This document shows positions 24,718 to 33,526 of a stretch of DNA of 46,484 nt, piece by piece (the stretch's first letter is position 1; every line of letters begins with the position of its first letter). The translations under genes were made by a program, and so were the position numbers. This DNA is from CAZQQN01 sp964595485 (GTDB taxonomy: Bacteria; Bacteroidota; Bacteroidia; CAILMK01; CAYYUA01). A model generated the notes under the pieces. The model was not told where the DNA came from. It saw nothing but the letters and a program-made list of their open reading frames with translations, and did no database searches. The stretch covers positions 1 through 46,484 of the forward strand of contig CAZQQN010000022.1 in assembly GCA_964595485.1 (NCBI GenBank), read 5' to 3'.

Positions 24718-25839
24718 TTAAATTTCAGGTTGCTCTTTTAACCATTTTTTAACCAATGCTTGATTGTTCTTAATCCATTGATCGGTGGCTTTATCCCAAT
24801 TTTCAGAGGCGGCAAATACTTCAATTAAGTTACCCAGCTGGTTTTCGTTAAATCCAAAATTCTTCAAAAATTGGGCTACCTCTGGATGATCAGCTTCAAA
24901 GCTTTTCCTGGCTAACGTGTGTATATTTTTTGTAGCACCATAAACGCCCTTCGGATCTTCCAGGAATTTCAAGTCAAAACGGGAAAATTTCCAATGAGGA
25001 CACCACCCGGTGACAATAATGGGTTGCTTGTTATCTATGGCATTTTTTAATTGTCTTGTCATGCCGGGACCGCTGGAGACAGTTAATTTATAATCAAGGT
25101 CATAGGATTTTATGGCTTTGCGGGTTTTTTCCATGATTTCTGCCCCGGCATCAATGCCAATGATTCTTTTACCGGCCTTATCCTGAATAGCATTAAGGCT
25201 GTCAATGGATTCAATATCCATGTAATCCGGTACGACCATTCCCATCCTGGCTCCCTTGAAATTCACGCCCAGGTCCTCAAACTCCTTCATTTCTCCTGAA
25301 ACGGTATCCCTTGCTACCCAATGATCAAGAAATACATCATTGGTGCCCCAGGAAAGAGAATCAAGAACCTGCCCTACATAGCCCAACCTTTTATGCACGG
25401 TATAACCCATCTTATCCTCTAAGATCGCTTCAACAAGGTGAGTCATGGCTATACCTTCTGTCCAGTTGACATAACCAATTTCAATAACCGCTGAATCCCC
25501 TTTGGATTGGGATCCCTTTTCTTTCAGCTCAGAAGCAGTCGTTTTTTGATCGTTCGATTCCTTTTCTCCCGGTGTATCACTTATGTTTTCAGGATCGTCT
25601 CCCGCAGAATTTTGGTTATTAGTTTGCCCACTTTGGCGGGAATCAGCAGTTGTTTGACTTGAGGTTTTTTCTTTTTTGTGAATGGAATCAAGGAAACGTT
25701 TAACTTCTACGTTTGATGTGTCTTCTCCATTCTTAGTTTCTCCTTGCTGGCTATTATTTTGACACCCAGGTATTGTGAAAAAAAGCGAAATGAGAAGCAA
25801 GTTGGTGGTTAACCACCATTTATTGGATTTCAATACCAT
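24718..25839 (-). CDS. Glycine betaine-type substrate-binding lipoprotein (OpuAC family)
   Basis: 373 residues. The N-terminus ends in IPGC (Cys26), a likely lipoprotein site, followed by about 85 low-complexity Ser/Asn/Gln/Lys/Glu residues and then an OpuAC domain from about residue 120 (VNWTEG, LDHWVARD, VTGWCPHWKFSRFDLKFLEDP). The tryptophans fit the aromatic box that holds quaternary ammonium groups. No ABC permease or ATPase gene is nearby; the neighbours are a universal stress protein and a BCCT transporter. The long linker may let it extend from the membrane. Confidence 0.88.
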   Translation of the reverse strand: MVLKSNKWWLTTNLLLISLFFTIPGCQNNSQQGETKNGEDTSNVEVKRFLDSIHKKEKTSSQTTADSRQSGQTNNQNSAGDDPENISDTPGEKESNDQKTTASELKEKGSQSKGDSAVIEIGYVNWTEGIAMTHLVEAILEDKMGYTVHKRLGYVGQVLDSLSWGTNDVFLDHWVARDTVSGEMKEFEDLGVNFKGARMGMVVPDYMDIESIDSLNAIQDKAGKRIIGIDAGAEIMEKTRKAIKSYDLDYKLTVSSGPGMTRQLKNAIDNKQPIIVTGWCPHWKFSRFDLKFLEDPKGVYGATKNIHTLARKSFEADHPEVAQFLKNFGFNENQLGNLIEVFAASENWDKATDQWIKNNQALVKKWLKEQPEI

Positions 25840-26021
25840 AAAGCTGAATTTTCCCTTATCGGATAAAGGGTAAAATTAAGTAAAAAAAAACTTGTAAACA
25901 AGGAACATTCAAACCAGCATATGATCAGGAATGAATCATTGAAAAACCTTCCAGGGCGCCCTCATGGTTCTCATTACTAAGCAATAAAACATGAAGTGAC
26001 TTTTGAATGAGGTTCCCCTTC

Positions 26022-26939
26022 TTACCGGTTAAAAAGGATGTCTAAAAGCCCGAAATTTTCTTCTTTATCTTTGAATATGAGTAGTGGGATGGTTTTATCG
26101 TAGGTTGTGAGTTTTTCAGCAGTGCTACCGATGAGGTATGAAGCGGTATTGGTTAGCCCCTTTGACCCAACAACAATGAGGTTTACTTGCTCCTTAACAG
26201 CCAGGTCATAAATTTTTTGCGAAGCATCATCCCCTTCATCTTTGGTAAACTCGCAGCGAATTTGAGGCTTTGGCTTAGCTACTTTTTTCAGAAATTGTTC
26301 ATATTCTTTTTTAGCTTTATCCAACATGGGTTTTTCCATTCTGGACGTTGCGGAAATATAGGGATAATAGTGAATGGGTATGCTGTAAACATTCTGGCAT
26401 ACAATCTCGGAATCTGCGTATTCCCCTATTTTCATTGCCTGTTTAAGTGCCATTTGGGAATGCCTGGAAAAATCAACGGGTACCAGTATTTTCTCCAGGT
26501 TTGCCTGGCTTGATTCCGGTAAAATGAGGGTGGAGCAATGGATCAAGCGAACAATCTTGCCAGTGGTGATTCCTTTACCTTTAAACCCTGTTTTCTTGCC
26601 TAAAATAGCCAGGTCTACTTTTTCTGCTTCCGACTCCCTGAGAATGGTATCTGTAGGATTGCCTTTCTTTATTCTTAGCTCAGTTTCTACACTATCATTG
26701 GCTTCAAAATTTTCATCAACTTTCTCCTGTAGTTCTTTCCTGACAACCTCATCCATGGATTCCTCCATTTCATCCAGCATTTCGTTAACATCTTCCGGTA
26801 AATCCATTGTTTGCATTACATGCAGGAATATGACTTTATCCACTTTGAGTAATTTAACCAGGGAGGAAGTGTATTTGATCATTAAATCATCCATGTTCGT
26901 CAGATCCAATGCTACGATAAGTTTTTTAAACTGGTACAT
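26022..26939 (-). CDS. Tandem-domain universal stress protein
   Basis: 305 residues with two UspA domains (about 1-145 and 150-290). Each carries the glycine-rich nucleotide-binding stretch: LGKKTGFKGKGITTGKIVR and VGSKGLTNTASYLIGSTAEK, the second closest to the G-2x-G-9x-G(S/T) ATP-binding pattern. It lies 72 bases downstream of the BCCT transporter and 182 bases before the betaine-binding lipoprotein, an arrangement suggesting a shared osmotic response. Confidence 0.9.
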   Translation of the reverse strand: MYQFKKLIVALDLTNMDDLMIKYTSSLVKLLKVDKVIFLHVMQTMDLPEDVNEMLDEMEESMDEVVRKELQEKVDENFEANDSVETELRIKKGNPTDTILRESEAEKVDLAILGKKTGFKGKGITTGKIVRLIHCSTLILPESSQANLEKILVPVDFSRHSQMALKQAMKIGEYADSEIVCQNVYSIPIHYYPYISATSRMEKPMLDKAKKEYEQFLKKVAKPKPQIRCEFTKDEGDDASQKIYDLAVKEQVNLIVVGSKGLTNTASYLIGSTAEKLTTYDKTIPLLIFKDKEENFGLLDILFNR

Positions 26940-27011
26940 AATGCTGTCATTTTATTTAGCTACTCACAAACCTACTAATCAGTTTTTAAGGCAAGTCCAG
27001 GTATCCTGTTC

Positions 27012-28688
27012 CTACTTCTCCTGGCTTCGCCTTTTAGCCACCAAATCTTTTAATAATTTTTGATAAGACTCCCACTCTTCTTTTTGCTGTCTTTCCATCA
27101 TCTCGGCGTATTCATTCTGAAGCCCCTTATAGAGGCTATAACACATTAGCAGAAGGATAAAAGCAAAAGGAAGTCCGGTTGTAATAACAGCCGTTTGGAG
27201 GGCATTTAATCCTCCACCTACCAATAGAACAGCAGCTACTGCCCCTTCCGTATTAGCCCAGAATATTCGTTGACCAACCGGGGCATCAATTTTTCCCCCG
27301 GAAGTAAGACTATCTACAACCAGCGACCCTGAATCGGAGGAAGTGACAAAAAAGCTTGCGATAAGAATTACCGCCAGAGTGGAGGAGATAATATCCAACG
27401 GAAATTCCTCAAGCAGCACAAACAGTGCGGTAGGCATATTATTGCTGGTTGCTTCAGCGATCCCACCACTACCCATCAATTCTTCAAATAGTGCTGACCC
27501 TCCAAAAGCGGATAACCAGAAGAATGTTATGAGGGTCGGAACCAACAATACCCCCGAAACAAATTCCTTGATTGTTCGGCCTTTTGAGACACGCGCGATA
27601 AACGTGCCAACAAAAGGGGACCAGGCAATCCACCATGACCAATAAAAAACGGTCCAATCATTCTGCCAGGTTGTTTGTTCAGTGCTTTTATAGGTTTCGG
27701 TCCAGAACCCTATCTTTAAAACCTGGGAAAAGTAAGAGCCCAAGTTTTGTACAAAACTGTCGAATATATACAGGGTAGGGCCTACGATGGTGACGAAGAT
27801 CATTAAGACGGCGCCTATCCGAATATTTTGTTCACTAAGAAATTTGACGCCCTTATCAATCCCCGAAACCACCGAAAGGGTGGCAACCAGGGTAATTCCG
27901 ACAATGAGTAAGACCTGCGGTAAAAGGCCTTGGTTCATTCCTGTCAGAAAACTTAACCCTGCATTGATTTGTGTCACACCAACGCCAAGGGATGTGGCCA
28001 GCCCAAATAACGTGGAAAGTACGGCCAGGATATCAATTAAATCGCCTAATATTCCGTATACCCGCTTACCAAAGATTGGTTCAAATACACTCCTAATAGA
28101 CAGTGGTAAACCCCTGTTGTAACAGAAAAAAGCCAAAGCCAAAGCAACCAAAGCATAAATCCCCCAGGCATGCAAACCCCAATGAAGAAAGGTGAAGCTC
28201 ATGGCGGTTTCCGCTGCCTTAATACTTCCCCCTTCCCCCATTGGTGGTTCGCCGAAGTGAAACATGGGTTCTGCTACGCTGTAGAAGATAATCCCAATAC
28301 CCATTCCTGCGCTAAAAAGCATCGAAAACCACCCGGTGGTACTAAATTCTGGTTTAGCATTCGGTCCGCCTAAACGAATTGATCCGAGCTTACTAAAGCC
28401 AATAACTATCATGAAAAGGAGGAAGAAATTCACCGATAAAATGAAAAACCATCCTGCTTTATTTGATATAGCTTCCTGTGTCGACTGAAAATAGCCAGAC
28501 ATGGTTTCGCCACCTATTATAAGCGTGGTGGCAATGAAAATGATCGCCAGAATCGCTGATACCCAAAAAACCGGCGGATGAACATCAAAATGCCGGTTAC
28601 TATTGATTGATCCGGGTTTTGCTGCAAACCAGTTATGCTTTTCAAACTCCTTATTTAGCTTCTTACTGTGCTCTTCATTACTACTCAT
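27012..28688 (-). CDS. BCCT family betaine/choline/carnitine transporter
   Basis: 558 residues and about 12 helices. Family signatures are GMGIGIIFYSVAEPMFHFGEPP (about 125-146) and the tryptophan-rich WSWWIAWSPFVGTFIARVSKG. It is a secondary transporter for quaternary ammonium compounds, probably driven by Na+ or H+. The C-terminal tail (EMMERQQKEEWESYQKLL) is charged and helical, the region that senses osmotic stress in BetP. First gene of the osmoprotection cluster. Confidence 0.94.
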   Translation of the reverse strand: MSSNEEHSKKLNKEFEKHNWFAAKPGSINSNRHFDVHPPVFWVSAILAIIFIATTLIIGGETMSGYFQSTQEAISNKAGWFFILSVNFFLLFMIVIGFSKLGSIRLGGPNAKPEFSTTGWFSMLFSAGMGIGIIFYSVAEPMFHFGEPPMGEGGSIKAAETAMSFTFLHWGLHAWGIYALVALALAFFCYNRGLPLSIRSVFEPIFGKRVYGILGDLIDILAVLSTLFGLATSLGVGVTQINAGLSFLTGMNQGLLPQVLLIVGITLVATLSVVSGIDKGVKFLSEQNIRIGAVLMIFVTIVGPTLYIFDSFVQNLGSYFSQVLKIGFWTETYKSTEQTTWQNDWTVFYWSWWIAWSPFVGTFIARVSKGRTIKEFVSGVLLVPTLITFFWLSAFGGSALFEELMGSGGIAEATSNNMPTALFVLLEEFPLDIISSTLAVILIASFFVTSSDSGSLVVDSLTSGGKIDAPVGQRIFWANTEGAVAAVLLVGGGLNALQTAVITTGLPFAFILLLMCYSLYKGLQNEYAEMMERQQKEEWESYQKLLKDLVAKRRSQEK

Positions 28689-29133
28689 AATGCTTTGCTG
28701 TTAATGGCTTATTTTAAAAGGTTCAACAATCGGAAAAATTTTTGACATGCAACATGTATTTTGATTTTAACTTAAAAGCTTATTTTATTAAAATGCTTTT
28801 TTGTGGCCTTCCAATAATGGATTCTGATATATTTACTAAGTCCAATGGCTTTTAATCTTGTCAAAATTTAATTAGCAACACGCATTGATAATAATTCCTT
28901 AAATACTACTGCTTTTTATTTAGTCAAAGTAAGTAAAATCATGCTACAAGAATAAGGGCTACTATTAATATCTCCGGAGGCTATTCAAAGACATGATGTT
29001 ATATTGCCTCCTTTCTTTACCTGTTAATGGTTTTTAATTAACTTGAAAGGAACTGCTTACACAAAAGCAACTAATCACTATGAAGATTGTTTTCCAGTAA
29101 AAGAATTTCAAATGCCAGCTAAACAGAATGCTG
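28689..29133. other. Divergent intergenic region, nothing further identified
   Basis: About 445 AT-rich bases between the BCCT gene (minus) and the lipoprotein gene (plus). It contains a weak GGAGGC/GCCTCC pairing around 28976-29012, but no ORF, RNA gene or minus-strand promoter I can support. Confidence 0.5.
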
Positions 29134-29141
29134 TACCTTTG
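29134..29141 (+). promoter_or_regulatory. Putative promoter -7 box of the lipoprotein-SCO-cytochrome operon
   Basis: TACCTTTG matches TAnnTTTG, 19 bases before the ATG at 29161. It lies downstream of the alternative start at 29128, which supports the shorter protein. No clear -33 element. Confidence 0.45.
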
Positions 29142-29160
29142 CCATTCAAATAAAAGGACT

Positions 29161-29670
29161 ATGAAACAGCTACTAAGATTTCCAGCCTTTTTATGGGCTA
29201 TTCCATTTCTATTCCTTGCCGGTTGTGCCAATGATAAAAAGGAATCAGAAAAAACTAATTCGGGGGAAGGAGCTAAGGAAAGCGCTGGTAAAGAAACAAT
29301 GCAACTACCAGAGGCTATTAAGGTAAAAGAGGATAAAGCAATGGCCATCCATGACAGTATCATGCCCCAAATGGATAGTTTGAGAAGGGTCAAGGGCCAA
29401 CTTGAAAAAAGGTTGAAGCAATCTAAAAGTGGTGCCCAGGCCGCAGAATTAAAAAGTACGATCAATGACTTAAACAAGGCCAATGATAAGATGATGAATT
29501 GGATGGGGAAGTGGACTAAGCAATATAAAAGAGTGGCGGATACGCTTTCAGTAGCCCGTAGAAGAGAAAGGGTGGATACCCTGTTCAAGGAAGTAAAGGC
29601 ATTGGAGCAAATCTGGGAAAAAAGCCTTCAAAAAGGGGCGGATTTGGTTACTGAACAAAAAAATAATTAA
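29161..29670 (+). CDS. Helical lipoprotein of the SCO-cytochrome operon
   Basis: 169 residues from the ATG at 29161, giving a lipoprotein signal ending LAGC (Cys22). The mature part is Lys/Glu-rich and predicted largely coiled coil (MDSLRRVKGQLEKRLKQ, VDTLFKEVKALEQIWEK). I do not recognise a named family. It precedes the SCO gene by 2 bases, so a periplasmic role in cytochrome or copper handling is suggested by context only. Confidence 0.75.
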   Translation: MKQLLRFPAFLWAIPFLFLAGCANDKKESEKTNSGEGAKESAGKETMQLPEAIKVKEDKAMAIHDSIMPQMDSLRRVKGQLEKRLKQSKSGAQAAELKSTINDLNKANDKMMNWMGKWTKQYKRVADTLSVARRRERVDTLFKEVKALEQIWEKSLQKGADLVTEQKNN

Positions 29671-29672
29671 CC

Positions 29673-30308
29673 ATGAATAAGCTTTTCAGAGGAGGAATAG
29701 CATTTATTTTTTGTGCGCTCACAATGGTTACTGCCTGTAATGAAAAGAAATTGCCTTACTTAGGCCCTGATCAAGTGGTAACGAAAAAAGTGAATGGCGA
29801 AAAGGTTACAGATACCGTACCCCATAAAATTCCTGAATTCCGGTTTATCGATCAGAAAGGAGAGAAAATCTCCGAGAAAACTTTTGAGGGTAAGGTTTAT
29901 GTAGCGGATTTTTTCTTTACCAATTGCCCCACCATCTGTCCGGATATGACGGAGCAGATGCACCGGGTGTACAAAAAGTATCAAAACAATGAAAATGTCA
30001 TGTTTCTCTCGCATACAGTAGACCCTAAGAGAGACACCCCACAAACTTTGAAAAATTATGCTGACAAGCTGGGGGTTTCAAGCGATAAATGGAAATTTGC
30101 TACGGGGGACAAAGATTCGATTTACCATGTCGGCAGGGAGGGATATATGGCCTCAGCCAGAAAAGACTCCACTGCGCCGGGTGGTTTTCTTCACAGCGGT
30201 CAGTTTTTCCTGATTGACCAGAAAAGGCGTATAAGGGGTATTTACAATGGAACCAAACCCAAATCTGTTGACCAATTGATGAAAGACATTGCTATCCTGC
30301 TTAACTAA
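29673..30308 (+). CDS. SCO1/SenC family protein (second copy)
   Basis: 211 residues with a probable lipoprotein signal (VTAC, Cys22). Copper ligands are CPTIC (Cys85, Cys89) and His174 (FLHSGQFFLID). The TVDPKRDTP segment is typical of SCO proteins. It is closer to the family consensus than the copy in the cox operon and is followed 10 bases later by a cytochrome c gene. Confidence 0.93.
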   Translation: MNKLFRGGIAFIFCALTMVTACNEKKLPYLGPDQVVTKKVNGEKVTDTVPHKIPEFRFIDQKGEKISEKTFEGKVYVADFFFTNCPTICPDMTEQMHRVYKKYQNNENVMFLSHTVDPKRDTPQTLKNYADKLGVSSDKWKFATGDKDSIYHVGREGYMASARKDSTAPGGFLHSGQFFLIDQKRRIRGIYNGTKPKSVDQLMKDIAILLN

Positions 30309-30318
30309 GGCCCGCTAA

Positions 30319-30774
30319 ATGAAAAACTGGATATTGATCAGCTTTTTAATTTCTTTAGCAACGATTGTTGGGATTGTATTAATAGCAGGGGGATGTGGTA
30401 GTCAGGATAAGAAAGCTAAGCGTCAACAATTTGCGCGCGGCCAGATTTTATATGAAAGGCATTGCCAGCGGTGTCACAAATCTGATGGAGAAGGATTCAA
30501 GGAATTATACCCACCCTTAAACCAAGCTGATTACATGCAGGCCAATGAGGAGTTAGTACCATGTATCATCAAGTATGGCATGAATGGGCATATAATGGTG
30601 AATGGCAATGCTTATAACCTTAAAATGCCTGGTAATAAAAGTTTGAGCGATTACGATATTACCCAGCTAATGACTTACATTTACAACGCCTGGGATAATG
30701 AGGGCGGTAAGTTTGAAATACAGGAAATCAAAGCCTCTTTAGCCAATTGCGATTCAATGGTTAGGGTTGAGTAG
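30319..30774 (+). CDS. Membrane-anchored or lipoprotein monoheme cytochrome c
   Basis: 151 residues. The N-terminal hydrophobic segment ends at AGGC (Cys26, possible lipidation site). The heme site is CQRCH (Cys49, Cys52, His53) and the axial ligand is probably Met103 (LKMPG). The fold matches class I cytochrome c. Last gene of the operon with the lipoprotein and SCO genes, so it is likely an electron carrier, perhaps to the cox oxidase; partner not shown. Confidence 0.9.
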   Translation: MKNWILISFLISLATIVGIVLIAGGCGSQDKKAKRQQFARGQILYERHCQRCHKSDGEGFKELYPPLNQADYMQANEELVPCIIKYGMNGHIMVNGNAYNLKMPGNKSLSDYDITQLMTYIYNAWDNEGGKFEIQEIKASLANCDSMVRVE

Positions 30775-30828
30775 ATAACTTCTGGCCGTATTGGGTAATG
30801 GTTTCTTCATTTAAACTTATCAGAACGG

Positions 30829-31227
30829 TTATTCATTCACCTCATCAGCTCCGGATTTTTCGCTATCCTGGTAAGGGAAGAATACAAAATTACCGCCTTT
30901 TTCACTGATCAGGAAAATGCAAATGTATTGCTGGGGGTCTTTGTAAATCTTTTTGAATTCATCCTGCTTATCAGATTCTATCACTTGTGCTTCTACCAAT
31001 TCTTCCAGGGTAATGGCACTTATACTCCATGTCCGCTCGAAATCCTGTTTATCCAATATTAACTCCCCAATGCTGATAGGGATTTCGTGCGCAATGAATA
31101 CTGGGTATTCGGATAAATTATTGTTCAGTACCTCATTAGCCACTTCCTTGATAGCGTCATTGTAGAACTTCAAATCTTGCTCCAGGCTATCAATGATGGG
31201 GTGGGATGGACGTTCTTCTTCACTCAT
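30829..31227 (-). CDS. Conserved hypothetical protein upstream-coupled to rlmD
   Basis: 132 residues, acidic, no signal peptide or membrane segment; mixed alpha/beta pattern (PVFIAHEIPISIGELI, QYICIFLISEKGGNFVFFPY). It begins 2 bases after the rlmD stop codon, so it is almost surely co-translated. I do not recognise the family. Confidence 0.7.
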   Translation of the reverse strand: MSEEERPSHPIIDSLEQDLKFYNDAIKEVANEVLNNNLSEYPVFIAHEIPISIGELILDKQDFERTWSISAITLEELVEAQVIESDKQDEFKKIYKDPQQYICIFLISEKGGNFVFFPYQDSEKSGADEVNE

Positions 31228-31229
31228 AT

Positions 31230-32645
31230 TTAATAATCATTTTTGCGGGTTAAAAGTAATACATTTTCAACATGAAATGTATGGGGAAACATATCAATTG
31301 GCTGAGCCACGTCTGCCCTGTAATAAGCTTTAAGTTCTGCCAGGTCCCTTGCTTGTGTTGATGGATTGCAACTGACGTAAACAATCCGTTTTGGTAAAAC
31401 GGTTAAAATGGTTTCCACAACTTTGGGGTGCATGCCGTCTCTGGGTGGGTCAGTTACTAAAACATCAGGTTTGCCATACGTTGCCATAAAATTTTCGTCA
31501 AGGATATCCCGTACTTCGCCGGTAAAAAATTGGGCATTCTCTATGTTATTGATCCGGGCATTCTCATTGGCGTACTCGATGGCTTCAGGAACGGTTTCAA
31601 TGCCAATAACCTGCCTGGCTTGGTTTGCCAGGTACAAGGCAATTGAACCGATGCCCGTGTAAAGATCGTAAACCGTTTCATGGGGCTCTATAGCTGCCAG
31701 GGATTGTACGGTGTCAAATAACTTTTTTGCTCCTTTAGAATTGGTTTGGTAGAAGGATTTAGGCCCCAACCGCAATTTAAGACCATCCAGTTTTTCTTCT
31801 ATGAAAGGGTTGCCGCTGAAATGATGGACCGGTAGATCATAAAACGTGTCATTGGCTTTTTCATTGATCACGTAATAAAGGGATGTGATTTGTGGGTATT
31901 CCTGGTTAAGAAAATTCATGATATCCTGAATGGCTTCTTCATCCTGTTGTCCGAACATAACGGTTACCATTGTATCATCCTGGATGGTTGTCCTTACAAT
32001 CAGGGACCTTAGTAGCCCCTTATTGTTAAGGATATCGTAGAATGAATAGCCCTGTTTATCGGCATAAGTTTTCAAACCCAGTCGAATGGGGTTTGAAGGG
32101 TTTTTCTGGAGATAGCAATGCTTGATATCCACCACTTTATCAAACCGGCCAGGTATATGAAGCCCTGCGCCATTTCGGTTATCAATCACTTCGCCCGATT
32201 CCTTTTCGGCTTCGGTGATCCAACGCTTACTGGTAAAAGCAAAATCAAGGCGATTGCGGTAGTACTGTGTATCAGGGGCTGATGTAATGTCCCTGTATTC
32301 AAAATCAGCAACTTGCCCCAAACGGGTTAAGTTATCGTAGACGTATTTCTGCTTAAGCTTAAGCTGGGCTTCATAATGTATGTGTTGCCATTTGCATCCA
32401 CCACAAAGATCAAAATGCTCGCAGAACGGTGTTGTTCTGTCATCGGAATATGTGTGGAATTGAACCGGTTTCCCTTCCAGGTAGCTCTTTTTTCGCTTGG
32501 TAATTCTCGCATCTACTTGATCCCCGGGTACCACATCTTCAATAAAAATCACCAGGTTGCCTTCCCGGGCTAATCCTTTGCCTTTATTGGCAATATCCTC
32601 TACATGCAGGTTTTCGAGAACCTCATTCTTTTTGGGTAGACGCAT
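31230..32645 (-). CDS. rlmD: 23S rRNA (uracil-C5)-methyltransferase, RlmD type
   Basis: 471 residues. An N-terminal TRAM domain (about 8-65) is followed by the Fe-S cysteines Cys75, Cys81 and Cys84 (FCEHFDLCGGCKWQH) with a fourth in KHCYLQ. The SAM-binding fold has YDLYTGIGSIALYLA, and the catalytic motifs are TDPPRDG and VYVSCNPSTQARDL. RlmD modifies U1939 in E. coli 23S rRNA; single Bacteroidota homologues may also act at other positions. Confidence 0.92.
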   Translation of the reverse strand: MRLPKKNEVLENLHVEDIANKGKGLAREGNLVIFIEDVVPGDQVDARITKRKKSYLEGKPVQFHTYSDDRTTPFCEHFDLCGGCKWQHIHYEAQLKLKQKYVYDNLTRLGQVADFEYRDITSAPDTQYYRNRLDFAFTSKRWITEAEKESGEVIDNRNGAGLHIPGRFDKVVDIKHCYLQKNPSNPIRLGLKTYADKQGYSFYDILNNKGLLRSLIVRTTIQDDTMVTVMFGQQDEEAIQDIMNFLNQEYPQITSLYYVINEKANDTFYDLPVHHFSGNPFIEEKLDGLKLRLGPKSFYQTNSKGAKKLFDTVQSLAAIEPHETVYDLYTGIGSIALYLANQARQVIGIETVPEAIEYANENARINNIENAQFFTGEVRDILDENFMATYGKPDVLVTDPPRDGMHPKVVETILTVLPKRIVYVSCNPSTQARDLAELKAYYRADVAQPIDMFPHTFHVENVLLLTRKNDY

Positions 32646-32681
32646 AAAATTTACTGAACCATTAAGGGCTCAATGGTTGTA

Positions 32682-33176
32682 TCAGGAGTCTCCTTTTTTG
32701 GGCTTTTGGTTATCCAATTGCTTTTTGAAAGCAAGAATTTTTTGAAGGGTCTTTTTGAAGTCTTTTGGACCCTGGTAACCACCTACTTTTCTAATTTTAC
32801 GCTGAGAAGGAAATAAGAAATAAGTTGATGGATAACCACTGTGATTACCGCTTGAAATAATCTTTAGTAATTGCTTCCCTCCGACTTCATTGCCATCAAT
32901 CTTGTAGGTTTTTTTCTCTTCCGGGTTGAATTTAATCGGAATAAATTTTTCTTCAACCGTTTTCACTATATCTTTGTCGGAGTAAGTCGTTTTATCCATT
33001 TTTTTGCACCATCCGCACCAATCAGTGTAAACATCCACTAATATAATTTTATTACTTTCCAATCCTTTTGAATACCCTTTGTTCCAACTGTACCAATCCA
33101 CTTCGGATTTATCTCCTGCAAATCCCATTAAGAAGGCTATCATTATCAAACTAAGGAGGGTATTGAGCTTATGCAT
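32682..33176 (-). CDS. Secreted thioredoxin-fold protein
   Basis: 164 residues from the ATG at 33176, which gives a signal peptide (MHKLNTLLSLIMIAFLMGFA); an upstream Met at 33203 only adds nine residues. The redox site is CGWC in VYTDWCGWCKKMDKTTY, followed by SGYPSTYFLFPS with the cis-Pro. It resembles the DsbD C-terminal or DUF255-type thioredoxins and probably works in periplasmic thiol-disulfide exchange. Not in an obvious operon. Confidence 0.88.
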   Translation of the reverse strand: MHKLNTLLSLIMIAFLMGFAGDKSEVDWYSWNKGYSKGLESNKIILVDVYTDWCGWCKKMDKTTYSDKDIVKTVEEKFIPIKFNPEEKKTYKIDGNEVGGKQLLKIISSGNHSGYPSTYFLFPSQRKIRKVGGYQGPKDFKKTLQKILAFKKQLDNQKPKKGDS

Positions 33177-33352
33177 AAAACAGGCTTTTAGGTTAATTTT
33201 CACTGAACAAATGGTTTTCTTCTATTATATAGTTCCAAACCAAACAAACTTCGTTTTTTCATGCTGGAATCAGAAAAAACCTTGCCATAAAAAGCTTATT
33301 GGGGTTTTATGTAACATTTCCCGGGAAAAGATTGATACAAAAAAATGAATCC

Positions 33353-33360
33353 TAATTTTG
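33353..33360 (+). promoter_or_regulatory. Putative promoter of the ABC exporter gene
   Basis: TAATTTTG (-7) with TTG at 33332-33334, spacing 18, a good Bacteroidota promoter match. The coding start is 166 bases downstream, leaving a long untranslated leader with no structure I recognise. The rest of the 33177-33526 gap holds nothing else I can support. Confidence 0.5.
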
Positions 33361-33526
33361 CAACCGAAGTAGCAAGCCATGAAGGAACAGTCATTATTTA
33401 AGGCTTGATTTTTTGCGCTTATTCAAACTTTTGTTGGCTTTTAAACATTGTTATGGGCAATGAATGAATTCGTTGCATAGCTTTCAATAAGCGATTTGTT
33501 GTGCATTATTTTCCGGTAATACAAAT

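Noticed and set aside
26524..27063. 179-codon open frame on the plus strand
   Set aside because: Antisense to the universal stress protein and BCCT ends; Ser-rich low-complexity translation typical of shadow frames.
29034..29588. 184-codon open frame on the minus strand
   Set aside because: It lies antisense to the lipoprotein gene, which has a signal, lipobox, promoter box and operon context; the antisense translation shows no family features.
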